Shown here: positions 53,859-64,000 of the stretch, in pieces
How positions within the stretch are numbered: the stretch's first letter is position 1
Layout: every line of letters begins with the position of its first letter
From: Aquarana catesbeiana
Taxonomy: Eukaryota > Chordata > Amphibia > Anura > Ranidae
Reading direction: 5' to 3'
DNA: 64,000 bases
NCBI RefSeq assembly: GCF_042186555.1
Contig: NC_133326.1
Location: 492,613,232-492,677,231 of the forward strand
Position numbers and translations under genes: made by a program
Notes under the pieces: generated by a model
Seen by the model: only the letters and a program-made list of their open reading frames with translations
Database searches by the model: none
Told to the model about the DNA's origin: nothing

Positions 53859-55015
53859 CACTACCAAAAAATTTGTTTCGTTTCATTTGTTTTTTTTTTT
53901 TTTTTGATTCATCGAATCATTCCTTTAGATGTGGCATTCGTTATTTTGGATAATTCGTAACTTTGGATGCATTCGTATTTGTTCTGTTCACTAACAGTTA
54001 CTTTAGCCAAAATTGAAAGGAAATTCCAATAAAAAATGTAAATCTAATCTATCCCAAATTAGTTGCTATGGTGCAGAGACCTGAATTGAAGAATTACTGA
54101 CTTCAGCTATAATTTTAAAATTGACTGTAATAGTATATTACTTAATAATATATAATAATAATAAAAACTATAATAATAGTTAATAATTTAATTACACTGT
54201 GATAGAAAATACGAAAAATGAAATTATCCGAATGTAATCGATTTGTTAACCCCTTCCAACTCCAGTTTTTTTTTTAAATCCAGTCAGTTTTTTATTTTAA
54301 ATCCAGTCCGAGTTTTTTTTTCAACTCCAGTGCGTTTTTTTTTCAAATCCATTTCGGGTTTTTTTTCCAACTCCAGTCCATTCTTTTTTTCCAACTCCAG
54401 TCCATTCTTTTTTCCAACTCCAGTCCGGGGTTTTTGCCAACTCCAGTCCGGGGTTTTTGCCAACTCCAGTCCGGGGTTTTTTCCAACTCCAGTCCGGGGT
54501 TTTTTCCAACTCCAGTCTGGGGTTTTTTCCAACTCCAGTCTGGGGTTTTTTCCAACTCCAGTCTGGGTTTTTTTCCCAACTCCAGTCCGGGTTTTTTTTC
54601 CAACTCCAGTCTGGGGTTTTTTCCAACTCCAGTCTGGGGTTTTTTCCAACTCCAGTCTGGGTTTTTTTCCAAACTCCAGTCCGGGTTTTTTTTCCAACTC
54701 CAGTCTGGGTTTTTTTCCAATTCCAGTCTGGGTTTTTTTTCCAACTCCAGTCCGGGTTTTATTTCCAATTACAGTGCGTTTTTTTTTTCAACGCCAGTCC
54801 GTATTCTTTTTTTAAATCCAGTCCAGTTTTTTTTTTTAAATCCAGTCCTGGGTTTTTATTCAACTCCAGTCCAGGTTTTTTTTTTTTTTTTCAAATCCAG
54901 TCCAGGTTTTTTTTTCTCAGCTCCAGTTCCTTTTTTTCTTCCAACCCAGTCTGGGTTTTTTTTTTTTTCAACTCCAGTCTGGGTCTTTCAGGGCGTTTTG
55001 CAGGCGCTATTTTTA
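53790..55015. repeat. Segmental duplication, copy B
   Basis: It repeats copy A but jumps from TTAACCCCTTCC (54246) directly into the minisatellite. It therefore lacks the piggyBac interior and the MITE. Confidence 0.75.
54258..54985. repeat. Poly-T minisatellite, array 2
   Basis: About 30 units of CCAACTCCAGTCYGGGGTTTTTT (about 23 bp) with variable T-runs. Three frames on each strand stay open for 100-194 codons as by-products. Confidence 0.95.
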
Positions 55016-55434
55016 TAGGTCGTCAACTTTAGTTAGATTCAGTTTCTTTCACTATCAATCACCATACACTAATTAAATCTGTGTTTATTCTGCACATCAA
55101 TGGCTTTAGCTAGGCATATCATATTGTAGTTTAGAAACTTGAACACCTGCTTCTAAACCTCTTGTGAAGTGTTTGGACAGCTGCTAGTTTGTAGAAACAC
55201 AACTGTGATAATGTAGTTTTGATGTGATCTCTCACACAGGACTAATCAAAGTGATGGCTAGAAATCACAGCTCTTCACCTCAAGTCACGCGACAGAGGAG
55301 GTTATGAGACGTGCAGCCATACTTCAGCAGGGTGTAACATACATTTACAGATAACAATAGTAGGTCCCTTGTGTATATAGCTTATATTTTGCCACATTGT
55401 AGTAAAATACATGCAAAACTGAAGTTTAAACTTG
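55016..55434. other. No recognised feature
   Basis: AT-rich, apparently unique sequence, with no coding frame or repeat I can support. Confidence 0.5.
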
Positions 55435-55435
55435 G

Positions 55436-55510
55436 GGCGGCCATACATGGAATGAAATTCGGCCAGTTTAACAGGGACTGGCCAAATTTCAATCCATGTA
55501 TGGGCAGGCT
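55436..55510. repeat. Short palindromic MITE
   Basis: 'ggccatacatggaatgaaat' and its inverse around an 'acaggga' loop. The GGCCATACATGG ends match the MITE at 302-705. Confidence 0.75.
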
Positions 55511-55825
55511 GGTTATATAAAAGTCAATCTACTGATTGATTGACTGACTGTTGGGTTTTTCCCAAAGGATCAGTGCCACTGGCTATAGCTGGCAACACTG
55601 ATCAGTGTATTCTGCTGGTGGCAAAGCATAGCAGGAGCGATTTCCCCATTCAACTCAAATGTGTAGATGGGGGAACAGATTTTATTTTTGATCAATGTGC
55701 TGGTTGAACGAAAAAGTGATGAATGCATGGCCATTTTAAAGCAGAATGGTAATCTGGACCTCCCCTTTCTTATACTACCAATGTGCACAGTTGCAGTATG
55801 TGGATTGTCTAGGAATTAATGCCTA

Positions 55826-56222
55826 AAACGGAGTTCCCCCCCAAAAGTGGAACTTCCACTGATCTGCCTTCGACCCCCCCCCAGCAATATTTGGCACCTT
55901 TATTCAGGAGGGATGGGGGAATGGGTACCTGTTTTTGACTTGTAGCCTTCCCCACTTCTGGGAATTGACGCCGCGGCACTGTCCCTTGGAAGCTTCACGC
56001 ATGCGCAGTAGGGAACCGGCTGTGAAGCCAAAAGGCTAAACTGCTGGTTTCCATCACGACGAATGGCAGCGGCAGCACCTGAAAGCCGTTCCGAAAATCG
56101 GCTGGGGTGCCGACATCGCGGGCTCCCTGGACAGGTAAGTGTCTGTATATTAAAACTCAGTAGCTACAGTGTTTGTAGCTGCTGACGTTTATTTTTTTTC
56201 CCCAGGCGGAACACCTCTTTAA
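55826..56222. mobile_element. TTAA-type MITE, diverged
   Basis: 'aaaacggagttcc' at the left and the inverse of 'ggaacacctctttaa' at the right. The right TTAA (56219-56222) is shared with the adjacent piggyBac-like element. Confidence 0.6.
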
Positions 56223-56389
56223 CCACTTGCTTACGACATTCAGTATATATACTGCAGCAAGGCGGCAGGGCTCCGCAAACCACCGTACCCGTACATTGGT
56301 CTGTGCATGTGGTAGTGTGAGTGCGCGTGCACCGCAGGAGTTTATCTCAAAGAGTTTGTCTCCCATGGTTGAGATGTAGGATCTTTATA

Positions 56390-57554
56390 TTAACCACTTA
56401 AGGACCAGCCTCGTTTTTGCTAGAAAATTACTTAGAACCCCCAAATATTATATATTGTTTTTTTTCTAACACCCTAGAGAATAAAATGGCGGTCATTGCA
56501 ATACTTTTCTTCACACCGTATTTGCGCAGCGGTCTTACAAGCGCGCATTTTTTTGGAAAAAATTAACTTTTTTGAATAACAAAAATAAGACAACAGTAAA
56601 GTTAGTCCAATTTTTTTATAATGTGAAAGATAATGTTACGCCGAGTAAATTGTTACCCAACATGTCACATTTCAAAATTGCGCCCGCTCGTGGAATGGCG
56701 TCAAACTTTTACCCTGAAAAATCTCCATAGGCGAAGTTTAAAAATTCTACAGGTTGCATGTTTTGCGTTACAGAGGAGGTCTAGGGCTAGAATTATTGCT
56801 CTCGCTCTAACGATTGTGGCGATACCTCACATGTGTGGCTTGACCACCGTTTTCATATGCGGGCGCTACTCACGTATGTGTTCGCTTCTGTGCGCAAGCT
56901 CGTCGGGACAGGGGTTTTAAATAAAAAATGTTTTATTTTTATTATTTTACATGATTTTATTTATTTTTACACTGTTTAAAAAAAAAAAAATGTGTCACTT
57001 TTATTCCTATTACAAGGAATGTAAACATCCCTTGTAATAGAAAAAAGCATGACAGGACCTCTTAAATATGAGATCTGGGGTCAAAAAGACCTCAGATCTC
57101 ATATTTGCACTAAAATGCAATAAAAAAAAAAATAAAAAAAAAAATAAAAAAGGAGTCATTGAAAAAAATGACATTGAAAAAAATGTGCCTTTAAGATGTA
57201 TGGGCGGAAGTGACGTTTTGACGTCGCCTCCGCCCTGCAGTGTCATGTCTCCTTGCTGTGCCTGGAGACGAGTGAGGCTAAGATGGCTCCCACTCGTCTC
57301 CAGGCACAGCAAGGAGACAGACGCGATCACCTCCGCCGCTACCAACGGCTACGGTAAGCGGCAGAGGCCACCGGATCGCAGCGGGAGGGCCCTTTCCCGC
57401 CACCAATAAAAGTGATCCGCGGCGAATCCGCGACAGAGACCACTTTTATCTGAAAGCCGACTGCCGCACGAAAACGGGGATATCGGGGTTACGGCAGCTA
57501 GCTGCTGCCATACTTAGGACGTACATCGGCGTGCGGTGGTCGGCAAGTGGTTAA
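56390..57554. mobile_element. piggyBac-like MITE, inner, complete
   Basis: TTAACCACTTAAGGACCAGC at the left and 'ggtcggcaagtggTTAA' at the right. It is non-coding. It contains three strong hairpins: 56997-57044, 57067-57104 and 57246-57319. Confidence 0.9.
57246..57319. repeat. 29-bp perfect hairpin with a 16-base loop
   Basis: 57246-57274 begins TGTCTCCTTGCTGTGCCTGG and is exactly inverted at 57291-57319. It is the size of a small pre-miRNA-like stem, within the inner piggyBac MITE. Confidence 0.95.
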
Positions 57555-58638
57555 TAGTGTAGGACCCACTGATAATAGGGTACTTTAATGCAGTAAGTGG
57601 GCTTAAGCACCATATAGCCATATGGTGTGACCAAATCCCCATAATTTTTGAATATGTTCATGTGTTTTAAATAGCCTTGCAGGATTTATTGTCATTTTTG
57701 TATGTGTGCGCTGTAATCTATTTTGTTCTGTTTGTGGTCTTATGGCAGCACCATCTTGAATGTAAATGCATTTTGGGTCTGCCCCCCAAGTCTGTTTGTA
57801 CCTGTACGTTGGTCTGTGCATGTGATAGTGTGGGCGCGTGTGCACCACGGGAGCTCGCACGCTGGTCCGGGGGGCTCGATGTCCGCCGGCCACCAGCGAT
57901 CGGGGTACAGTATGTAAACAAGGTGGATCCCCGTTCTAACAGGGGATAACATTGAGATCTGCTATTTCTAGTGATTAGGAACAGTGATCTCTGTATTGTC
58001 CCAGTAAGCCCATCCCCCACAGAGTTAGAGCACACCTAGGGAACACAGTTAAGCCCTTGATCACCCCTATTGTTAACCCCTTCCCTGCCAGTGCCACTTA
58101 TACATTGATCAGTGCATTTTTTTTAGCACTGATCACTGTAATAATGTCACTGGTCCCCAAAAAGTGTCACTTGGGGTCAGATTTGTCCGCCGCAATGTCG
58201 CAGTCCCACTAAAAACGTCACCATCACCAGTAAAAACAATAAAAAAAAGTCCATAAATCTATCCCATCGTTTGTCAACGGTATAACGTTTGCGCAAACCA
58301 AAAATATGCAGAAGAATACATATTGGCCTAAACTGATGAATACATTTTTTTAAAATATTTTTGGGGGGATATGTATTATAGCAGAAAGTAAAAAATATTG
58401 TATTTTTTTTTCAAAATGGTCAGTCTTTTTTTATTTATAGCGCAAAAAATAAAAACCACAGAGGTGTTCAAATACCACCAATAGAAAGCTCTATTTGTGG
58501 GGAAAAAATGGCCATCAATTTGGTTTGGGTACAGCGTCGCACGACCACGCAATTGTCAGTTAAAGCGACGCAGTGCCATATCGCAAAAAATGGCCTGGTC
58601 ATTAAGGGAGTAAATCCTTCCGGGGCTGAAGTGGTTAA

Positions 58639-58963
58639 GCTGCTGGTCAAAAACGAGATGTAATTTCTGGTAAACTGTATACTTTTCAAATGTTATATTA
58701 CGAAAGATCATTAATCTTCATTTCCACCTGCTTTTGTAAACCCCTCCTTCACACTACTGCCTGAATACATAATGTTACATTCATATTGTACAGCTGCATG
58801 TCATCCTAACCGGCTTCCTCCCAAAATCTGAAGCTCTATAGTGCAATTCTACATGCTGCAGGTGTTCCGAACTGTGCTACAATCAAATCACTTTTATAGT
58901 TGTTAAGAACATTATTAAAACTTTGATCGACTAAACTCAAAGCAATATACTTGCTAAATAAAG
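58639..58963. other. No recognised feature
   Basis: Unique-looking AT-rich sequence between two piggyBac MITEs; no gene seen. Confidence 0.5.
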
Positions 58964-59875
58964 TTAACCACTGAAGGACCAGCCGCCGCAGTTATACTGT
59001 GCCAAGTTGGCTCCTCTGCGCAAATTGCCGTCATTGTACGGCGGCTCACGCAGGCGCGGTTGCGGGGACGTGCCCACGGGTCGGGCGGACTCGATGTCCG
59101 CCGGCGGCCCACGATCACCAAATACAGAGGCAGAATGGGAATCTGCCTCTGTAAACAAGGCGGATCCCCATTCTAACAGGGGACATGTCAGAGATCTACT
59201 GTTCCCAGTGATCGGGAACAGTGATCTCTGTCATGTCCCAGGCAGCCCCCCCCCCATGGTTAGAACACACCTAGGGAACACAGTTAACCCCTTGATTGCC
59301 CCCTAGTGTTAACCTCTTGCATTTTTATAGCACTGATCAATGTAATAATGTCACTGGTGTCATTTGGAGTGAGATTTGTCTGCTGCAATGTCGCAATCCC
59401 GCTAAAAATCGCAGACGGCAGCCATTACCAGTAAAAATAATAATAAATAAATAAAAGTCCCTAAATCTATCCCATAGTTTGTAGACACAAACTTTTGCGC
59501 AAACCAATCAATATACGCCTATTGCGATTTTTTTTACCAAAAATATGTAGAAGAATATATATCTGCCTAAACTGATGAATACATTTGTGGGTTTTTATAT
59601 ATTTTTTGGGGATATGTATTATAGCAAAAAGTGAAAAAAAATGTTTTTTTTTCAAAATGGTTGCTCTTTGTTTATAGCGCAAAAAATAAAAACCGCAGAG
59701 GTGATCAAATACCATCAAAAGAAAGCTCTATTTGTGGGAAAAAAAAAGACGTCAATTTTGTTTGGGAGCCACGTCGCACGACCACGCAATTGTCAGTTAA
59801 AGCGACGCAGTGCCGTATCACAAAAAATGGCCTGGTCATTAAGGGGGAAAATTCTTCTCGTCCTTAAGTGGTTAA
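58964..59875. mobile_element. piggyBac-like MITE, complete (912 bp)
   Basis: TTAACCACTGAAGGACCAGC at the left and 'gtccttaagtggTTAA' at the right. The interior has the standard frog module: 'cgatgtccgccggcggccca', 'tgatcaaataccatcaaaag', 'gcaattgtcagttaaagcga'. It is non-coding. Confidence 0.92.
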
Positions 59876-60865
59876 ACGACATAAATAGTGGCACAATACA
59901 TGAAGGAAAACCTTTGGTTTGATTTTACATCTTGATCAATAGGTCCCATCATCAACTGACTTAAGGCATCTAATGAGGTTTGTGACATTCAATAAACAGA
60001 CTTATAGTTGTTTCTCTTGAGAAAGTTTGAGGATTGGACTACAATCATCTAATTATTTGCACTTCAAAGGAACACAGAACATAATGACCAACCAAAGTGA
60101 ATTTATGGAGGGAAGAAAAGGTGACACACAGGCAGAAAAGGCACAAAAGTAGCTGACCAAAAAGGAGAAGAGAGGCGGCAGAGCCTGAGCTAACCACATA
60201 CTGAGAAAAGTGAGAGCGATAAGGAGGAAATTACATTACAGGGAAGAGAGAGGCTGCAGAGCATGAAGTGAACGGGGACAAGGGGAAGTGAAGACTGAAG
60301 GCATAGAGAAAGCGATCATGGATTGGCAGAAGTGACAAAAAGCAGTGGTGATCTGATTGTGTATAGGGTATAGAGAAGGCCAAGCATTGTGAACCATTGG
60401 CTTAATATGTACAGTGCTCTGTTCCTCAACCAGGCTAGATAATGGTTGAGGAACAGAGCAAAATATTAATGCGATTAGGGGGAGGTATAGCGGAAGCTGA
60501 CCATAGAAAGCAGATGCAAAGGAACAGCTAAGAGTTGATGATGGGTGTAGAGAAGAGAAGAGATCCTGGGAAAGGATGCAGTGGTAAACCTTTTCATGGG
60601 CTGGAAAATTAATAAGGACAAGGCTGAGAGGGAGCTGATGTTAGTCTGGAGGGAAAATTCACGAATAAAGGTATAATTTTAGGTTCAGTGATTGAAGAAC
60701 ATAACATCCAGGAAACTAGAATTTAAGGACAGCTTTACATCAAGTAAATTGGATTTAATCTTTTATATAAAAAAAAAAAAAATCAGTCAATAGCTGCACA
60801 TCAAAGGCCTAAAAAACAAAAATAAATGTACTTGGTCATTTTTAAAACATACAATAAACACTTAC
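59876..60865. other. Repeat-poor stretch, probably intron
   Basis: No transposon ends are recognised. It follows the exon at 60866-60944 in the minus-strand sense, so it is likely the downstream intron. A perfect 18-bp hairpin lies at 60415-60460. Confidence 0.5.
60415..60460. repeat. 18-bp perfect hairpin, 10-base loop
   Basis: TGCTCTGTTCCTCAACCA (60415-60432) and its exact inverse (60443-60460) in otherwise unique sequence. Confidence 0.9.
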
Positions 60866-60944
60866 ATCAAAAGGGAGAATCTCCACTGTTGTGTTATAAA
60901 GCTTATCCTCAGGGTGCTCTATATTTCCACTGCGGAAAAAGAAC
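60866..60944 (-). CDS. Candidate host-gene internal exon (79 bp)
   Basis: On the minus strand a pyrimidine-rich run, a CTAAC branch-like word and TTCCTTCTGCAG|G form a strong acceptor at 60945. GAT|GTAAGT forms a consensus donor at 60865. The exon starts with one base of a split codon, then stays open for 26 codons, giving FFFRSGNIEHPEDK followed by LYNTTVEILPFD. The other two frames are less plausible; one has an early stop. NTT is an N-glycosylation sequon, so an extracellular or lumenal segment is possible. I do not recognise the protein. It is the only place in the window that looks like conserved host coding sequence free of transposon similarity. Confidence 0.65.
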
Positions 60945-61418
60945 CTGCAGAAGGAATGTTAGAAAAAAGAAATAAAAAAGCATGAGATGAGGAGCCAGAC
61001 CCTTGCGTCAAAGATGACTACTGCACTGAAGCTTGATACGATGATATTGAGTGATTACTTCTTAAATTCTAATTAACTTGGTTCCTACTGAGAGATGCCA
61101 CATTCATAACTACCACTGTCTGAATCACAGTCAGTCCTGGTCCCTTATTTTGACACTTTCCAAAATTATCTATGCCTGTGAAAATTGCTTGTTGCAGATG
61201 AGCATTTCCTAATTGCTTTAAATACGATAAAGACTTACATTATTTCACCAGTTTTCAATTTTACTATACAAAGAAAAACACTTTGCACTGCTTTAATGAA
61301 GAAGCCTGTAAATTGTTGCCTAATTACATATAAAGGAAACAGCTGAAACGTACATGTACATTTTAATTCAACCAATTATAGAAGTTACAGATAAAGGCAT
61401 AATGTTAGCATGTGTGTG

Positions 61419-61423
<5 letters not shown>

Positions 61424-61480
<57 letters not shown>
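61424..61480. repeat. (TA)n microsatellite
   Basis: About 28 uninterrupted TA units. Confidence 0.98.
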
Positions 61481-61486
<6 letters not shown>

Positions 61487-62032
61487 GCACACACATACAT
61501 GAGAGAGAGATAGTGAGAGACAGCGAGGGAACGCAAGCGGAAGGAAACAATCCAGTCTTAATGAACAAAGAGGAGAAAACTATGAAGGACCTATAAAGAA
61601 AATTCCTGCTAAAAAGCCATTTTTCCCCCCTTTAATGTTAAAGAGCTAATGGATACATCTCATTAGCATCACCATATTACGGTAGTTTGGGACAAAACAC
61701 AGAATGTATGTTTTTTCAAATACTTTAAATTATGTGTTATCTATTATATTATTATGACCTACAAAAAGGATCTGATCACATTTTAGAGGCAGAGGCCCTG
61801 AAAATTCTAATTCATACATTTTCTCTCTTATACAAGCCAGGTGGATTAGGTAAAGCAGAGAAAGACTTCTTGACATAGCTATTGGGATACTTATTTTCAA
61901 TTTTATGATGTTTACTTGTGGTAAATTCTTGAAATAGAGTCACTACTTAAAACACTTAACCAGCTGAGTGGTCTCGAAAGATGCATAGGAACCCTCTGGA
62001 AGTACCATATTTCAGGTTAAATGACTGTATGA

Positions 62033-62064
62033 CTGTGTGTGTGCGTGTGTGTGTGTGTGTGTGT
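62033..62064. repeat. (TG)n microsatellite
   Basis: About 16 TG units with one C interruption. Confidence 0.97.
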
Positions 62065-62138
62065 AAGTTGCACCCTCTATCTGATTTGCTCTAAATCTTC
62101 CACAGACCTGTGATTTCCAACATCTGTTTCCTCTAAAC

Positions 62139-63841
62139 CCGCGTACACACGAGCGGAATGTCCGACAGAAAAAGTCAGACGGAAGCTTTTCATCGTCTAT
62201 TCCGATCGTCTGTATGCCTCATCGAAAATTCTGACGGACCTAGAAATGGAACATTTTCTAAATATTTCTGATGGAACCAATTCCTATCGGGAAAACCGCT
62301 TGTCTGTATGCTGTTCTGACGGACCAAAAACGACGCATGCTCTGAAGCAAGTACGAGACGGAAGCTATTGGCTACTGGCTATTGAATTTCCTTTTTCTAG
62401 TCCCGTCATGCGTACTGTACGTCACCTTGTTCTGGATGGTCGGACTTTGGTTGGACTTTGGTTTGAACGTGTGTAGGCAAGACGGCTTGAATAATATATG
62501 GTAGACGTTCCGCGCTACCCCCAACTGCGATAAACCAATGTGGAATTTAAATTAGTGAAACTCTATTTTAAAAGTGCATAAAAAACACACAAAATCTCAA
62601 ATATATGAAACATAAATAATCCTGAGTGCTGCAACTAAAAAACCTTGAACATGAGGTTTTGTACAGTATAAAGAAAAAAAAGTTCAGTGCACTACTCAAA
62701 TTAAAACCAAATAGTAATGTGAATATAAAGAAATGAAAAAATTATAGTTCATATGGAAAATGATGGTATCATAAACGGGAGGTGTGATTCCTCTTTAAGT
62801 CTTCAGTAAATCTATGGATCTTCTAAGACAGTGCAGAAATAGGAAAAGGGGGCTGCTTACCAAGATTTGATGGATCCCCACCACAGAGATCATGCGAGCC
62901 TGAACGAAACTCCTCTCGGGGTCAGGAACAGCTGGTCTTTGAGCAGAGACAGACTTCCCTCCACGCCTGGTAGTTGAAATTTCAGAGGCGGCAATCAGGA
63001 ACACTCTCCTCTATTAGCTGTTCCAGCAAGACCACTCGTAGCAGGAAATGGTATATTTGAAAAGAAAAAGAGGCGCTTCATTGTGCAGTAGTTTAAAATG
63101 CTTTAATCCATGAATGGACAACTGACATCAAAGCATTAGCAGGGTAAAACACCATTGCAGTTAAAAAAAACACAGCCAAAGCCGATCAGCTGAGAGTGTG
63201 TAGATGTCAGGTGGAGCCAGAGGACCTGACGTCACCAAACTCTCAGCTGATCGCCTTTGGCGTTGGCTGTGTTTTTTTAACTGCAACGGTGTTTTACCCT
63301 GCTAATGCTTTGATGTCAGTTGTCCATTCATGGATTAAAGCATTTTAAACTACTGCACAATGAAGCGCCTCTTTTTCTTTTCAAATATACCATTTCCTGC
63401 TACGAGTGGTCTTGCTGGAACAGCTAATAGAGGAGAGTGTTCCTGATTGCCGCCTCTGAAATTTCAACTATCAGGCGTGGAGGGAAGTCTGTCTCTGCTC
63501 AAAGACCAGCTGTTCCTGACCCCGAGAGGAGTTTCGTTCAGGCTCGCATGATCTCTGTGGTGGGGATCCATCAAATCTGGTAAGCAGCCCCCTTTTCCTA
63601 TTTCTGCACTGTCTTAGAAGATTTACTGAAGACTTAAAGAGGAATCACACCTCTGGTTTATGACACCATCATTTTCCATATGAACTATAATTTTTTAATT
63701 TCTTTATATTCACATTACTATTTGGTTTTAATTCGAGTAGCGCACTGAACTTTATTTCTTAAGACGGCTCGAATGGAATTCCGTCGGAGTTCCATCGGAG
63801 ACACCTTCGGAGTTTATGCAAAACCAGTCGTGTGTATGCGG
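62139..63841. mobile_element. MITE with CCGCGTACACACGA ends, split by a palindrome
   Basis: CCGCGTACACACGAGC at the left and, inverted, CCGCATACACACGACT at the right. The interior is rich in GACGGA/TCCGTC words. The palindromic element at 62492-63760 lies inside. The MITE's own target duplication is not evident. Confidence 0.8.
62492..63760. mobile_element. Palindromic element with 13-bp target duplication (Penelope-like)
   Basis: AAGACGGCTTGAA (62479-62491) and AAGACGGCTCGAA (63761-63773) flank 1269 bp. Arms 62671-63211 and 63225-63760 are inverted copies with few differences and a 13-base loop. 179 bp of unpaired sequence leads at the left, as in 15687-17539. There is no coding capacity and no hammerhead box that I can see. 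Confidence 0.85.
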
Positions 63842-64000
63842 CATGAGGAGAGCCATGAAAGCAGAGAAGAGAGTGGTTGATAGAGTGGTAACTCCCTGAC
63901 ACCAAAAAAGGTTCATTTTCAGCTAGCACCAGACTAGGACCCAATGACAGTAGAGAAGGAAATGGTACACCAAACCACTGTTTACCCTACACTGTTAATT
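63842..64000. other. No recognised feature
   Basis: Short unique-looking tail of the window. Confidence 0.5.

Larger units (their letters stand above)
56219..58638. mobile_element. piggyBac-like MITE, outer, split by another
   Basis: TTAACCACTTGCTTACGACA at the left and 'gaagtggTTAA' at the right (TTAA 58635-58638). The inner element at 56390-57554 interrupts it. Part of it is repeated on the two sides ('ttggtctgtgcatgtg' with 'tagtgtg' at about 56295 and 57812). The right part holds the family module ('tcccatcgtttgtcaacggt', 'gcgcaaaaaataaaaaccac'). Confidence 0.75.
60945..62137. other. Repeat-poor stretch with microsatellites, probably intron
   Basis: It contains a TA repeat (61424-61480) and a TG repeat (62033-62064). 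I see no further exon with convincing splice sites on either strand. Confidence 0.5.

Noticed and set aside
54243..55032. Frames of 137-194 codons rich in phenylalanine or lysine
   Set aside because: By-products of the poly-T minisatellite; all frames are open and there is no unique sequence.
61354..61596. 80-codon frame across the TA microsatellite
   Set aside because: Its centre is a YI repeat from (TA)n; no splice context or similarity supports it.

Overview
The window reads as vertebrate, and specifically amphibian, genomic DNA, most likely from a ranid-type frog. It is AT-rich and has no bacterial gene organisation. Almost everything recognisable is a transposable element. The mix is characteristic of large frog genomes: Tc1-like elements, many TTAA-flanked piggyBac-like elements and derivatives, a hAT, PIF/Harbinger MITEs, a DIRS retrotransposon, L2, CR1-type and L1/Tx1-type LINEs, Penelope-like elements and LTR elements. 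The species is inferred from this mix and was not tested.

Layout. 0-6.3 kb: MITEs, two copies of a CR1-type LINE 3' end, two Tc1 remnants, and a Tc1 sitting precisely inside the left arm of a foldback element. 6.3-12.2 kb: a 5.9-kb piggyBac derivative inserted at TTAA in the right arm of the same foldback. It keeps only the transposase cysteine-rich C-terminus and carries a 3 x 360-bp array. 12.5-15.6 kb: a hAT element with an 8-bp target duplication that contains an inverted repeat, a Harbinger MITE and a 21-bp minisatellite. 15.7-17.5 kb: a 1.85-kb palindromic element with a 16-bp target duplication and a hammerhead-like motif in its loop. 17.6-19.5 kb: a decayed piggyBac transposase. 19.5-28.0 kb: a DIRS-like tyrosine-recombinase retrotransposon (gag, RT, RNase H, methyltransferase-like region, recombinase) interrupted by a MITE and by a Penelope-like element with a GIY-YIG endonuclease. 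28.1-34.1 kb: another foldback element containing a solo LTR, then back-to-back piggyBac derivatives with a hairpin cluster and a 1.1-kb satellite.

34-42 kb: MITEs nested within MITEs, one holding a MADF-type Harbinger exon, and an L1/Tx1 ORF2 remnant. 41.7-49.6 kb: a Tc1 hosting a CR1-type LINE fragment, an L2 LINE, a young LTR element inside that L2, and a TTAA MITE, with an odd minus-plus-minus inverted triplication at the L2 borders. 50-55 kb: a tandem segmental duplication with poly-T minisatellites and a solo LTR. 55-60 kb: piggyBac MITEs nested in one another. 60-62 kb is comparatively repeat-poor and holds the only convincing host coding sequence, a single 79-bp exon on the minus strand with good splice sites. 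62-63.8 kb: a MITE split by another long palindrome with a 13-bp target duplication.

No complete host gene, rRNA, tRNA or CRISPR array is present. The transposon genes do not form a shared pathway. The useful information is in the nesting order, the target-site duplications, and a few intact features: the LTR element and its ORF, the L2 RT on both sides of the LTR insertion, the hammerhead motif, the MADF exon and the host exon.
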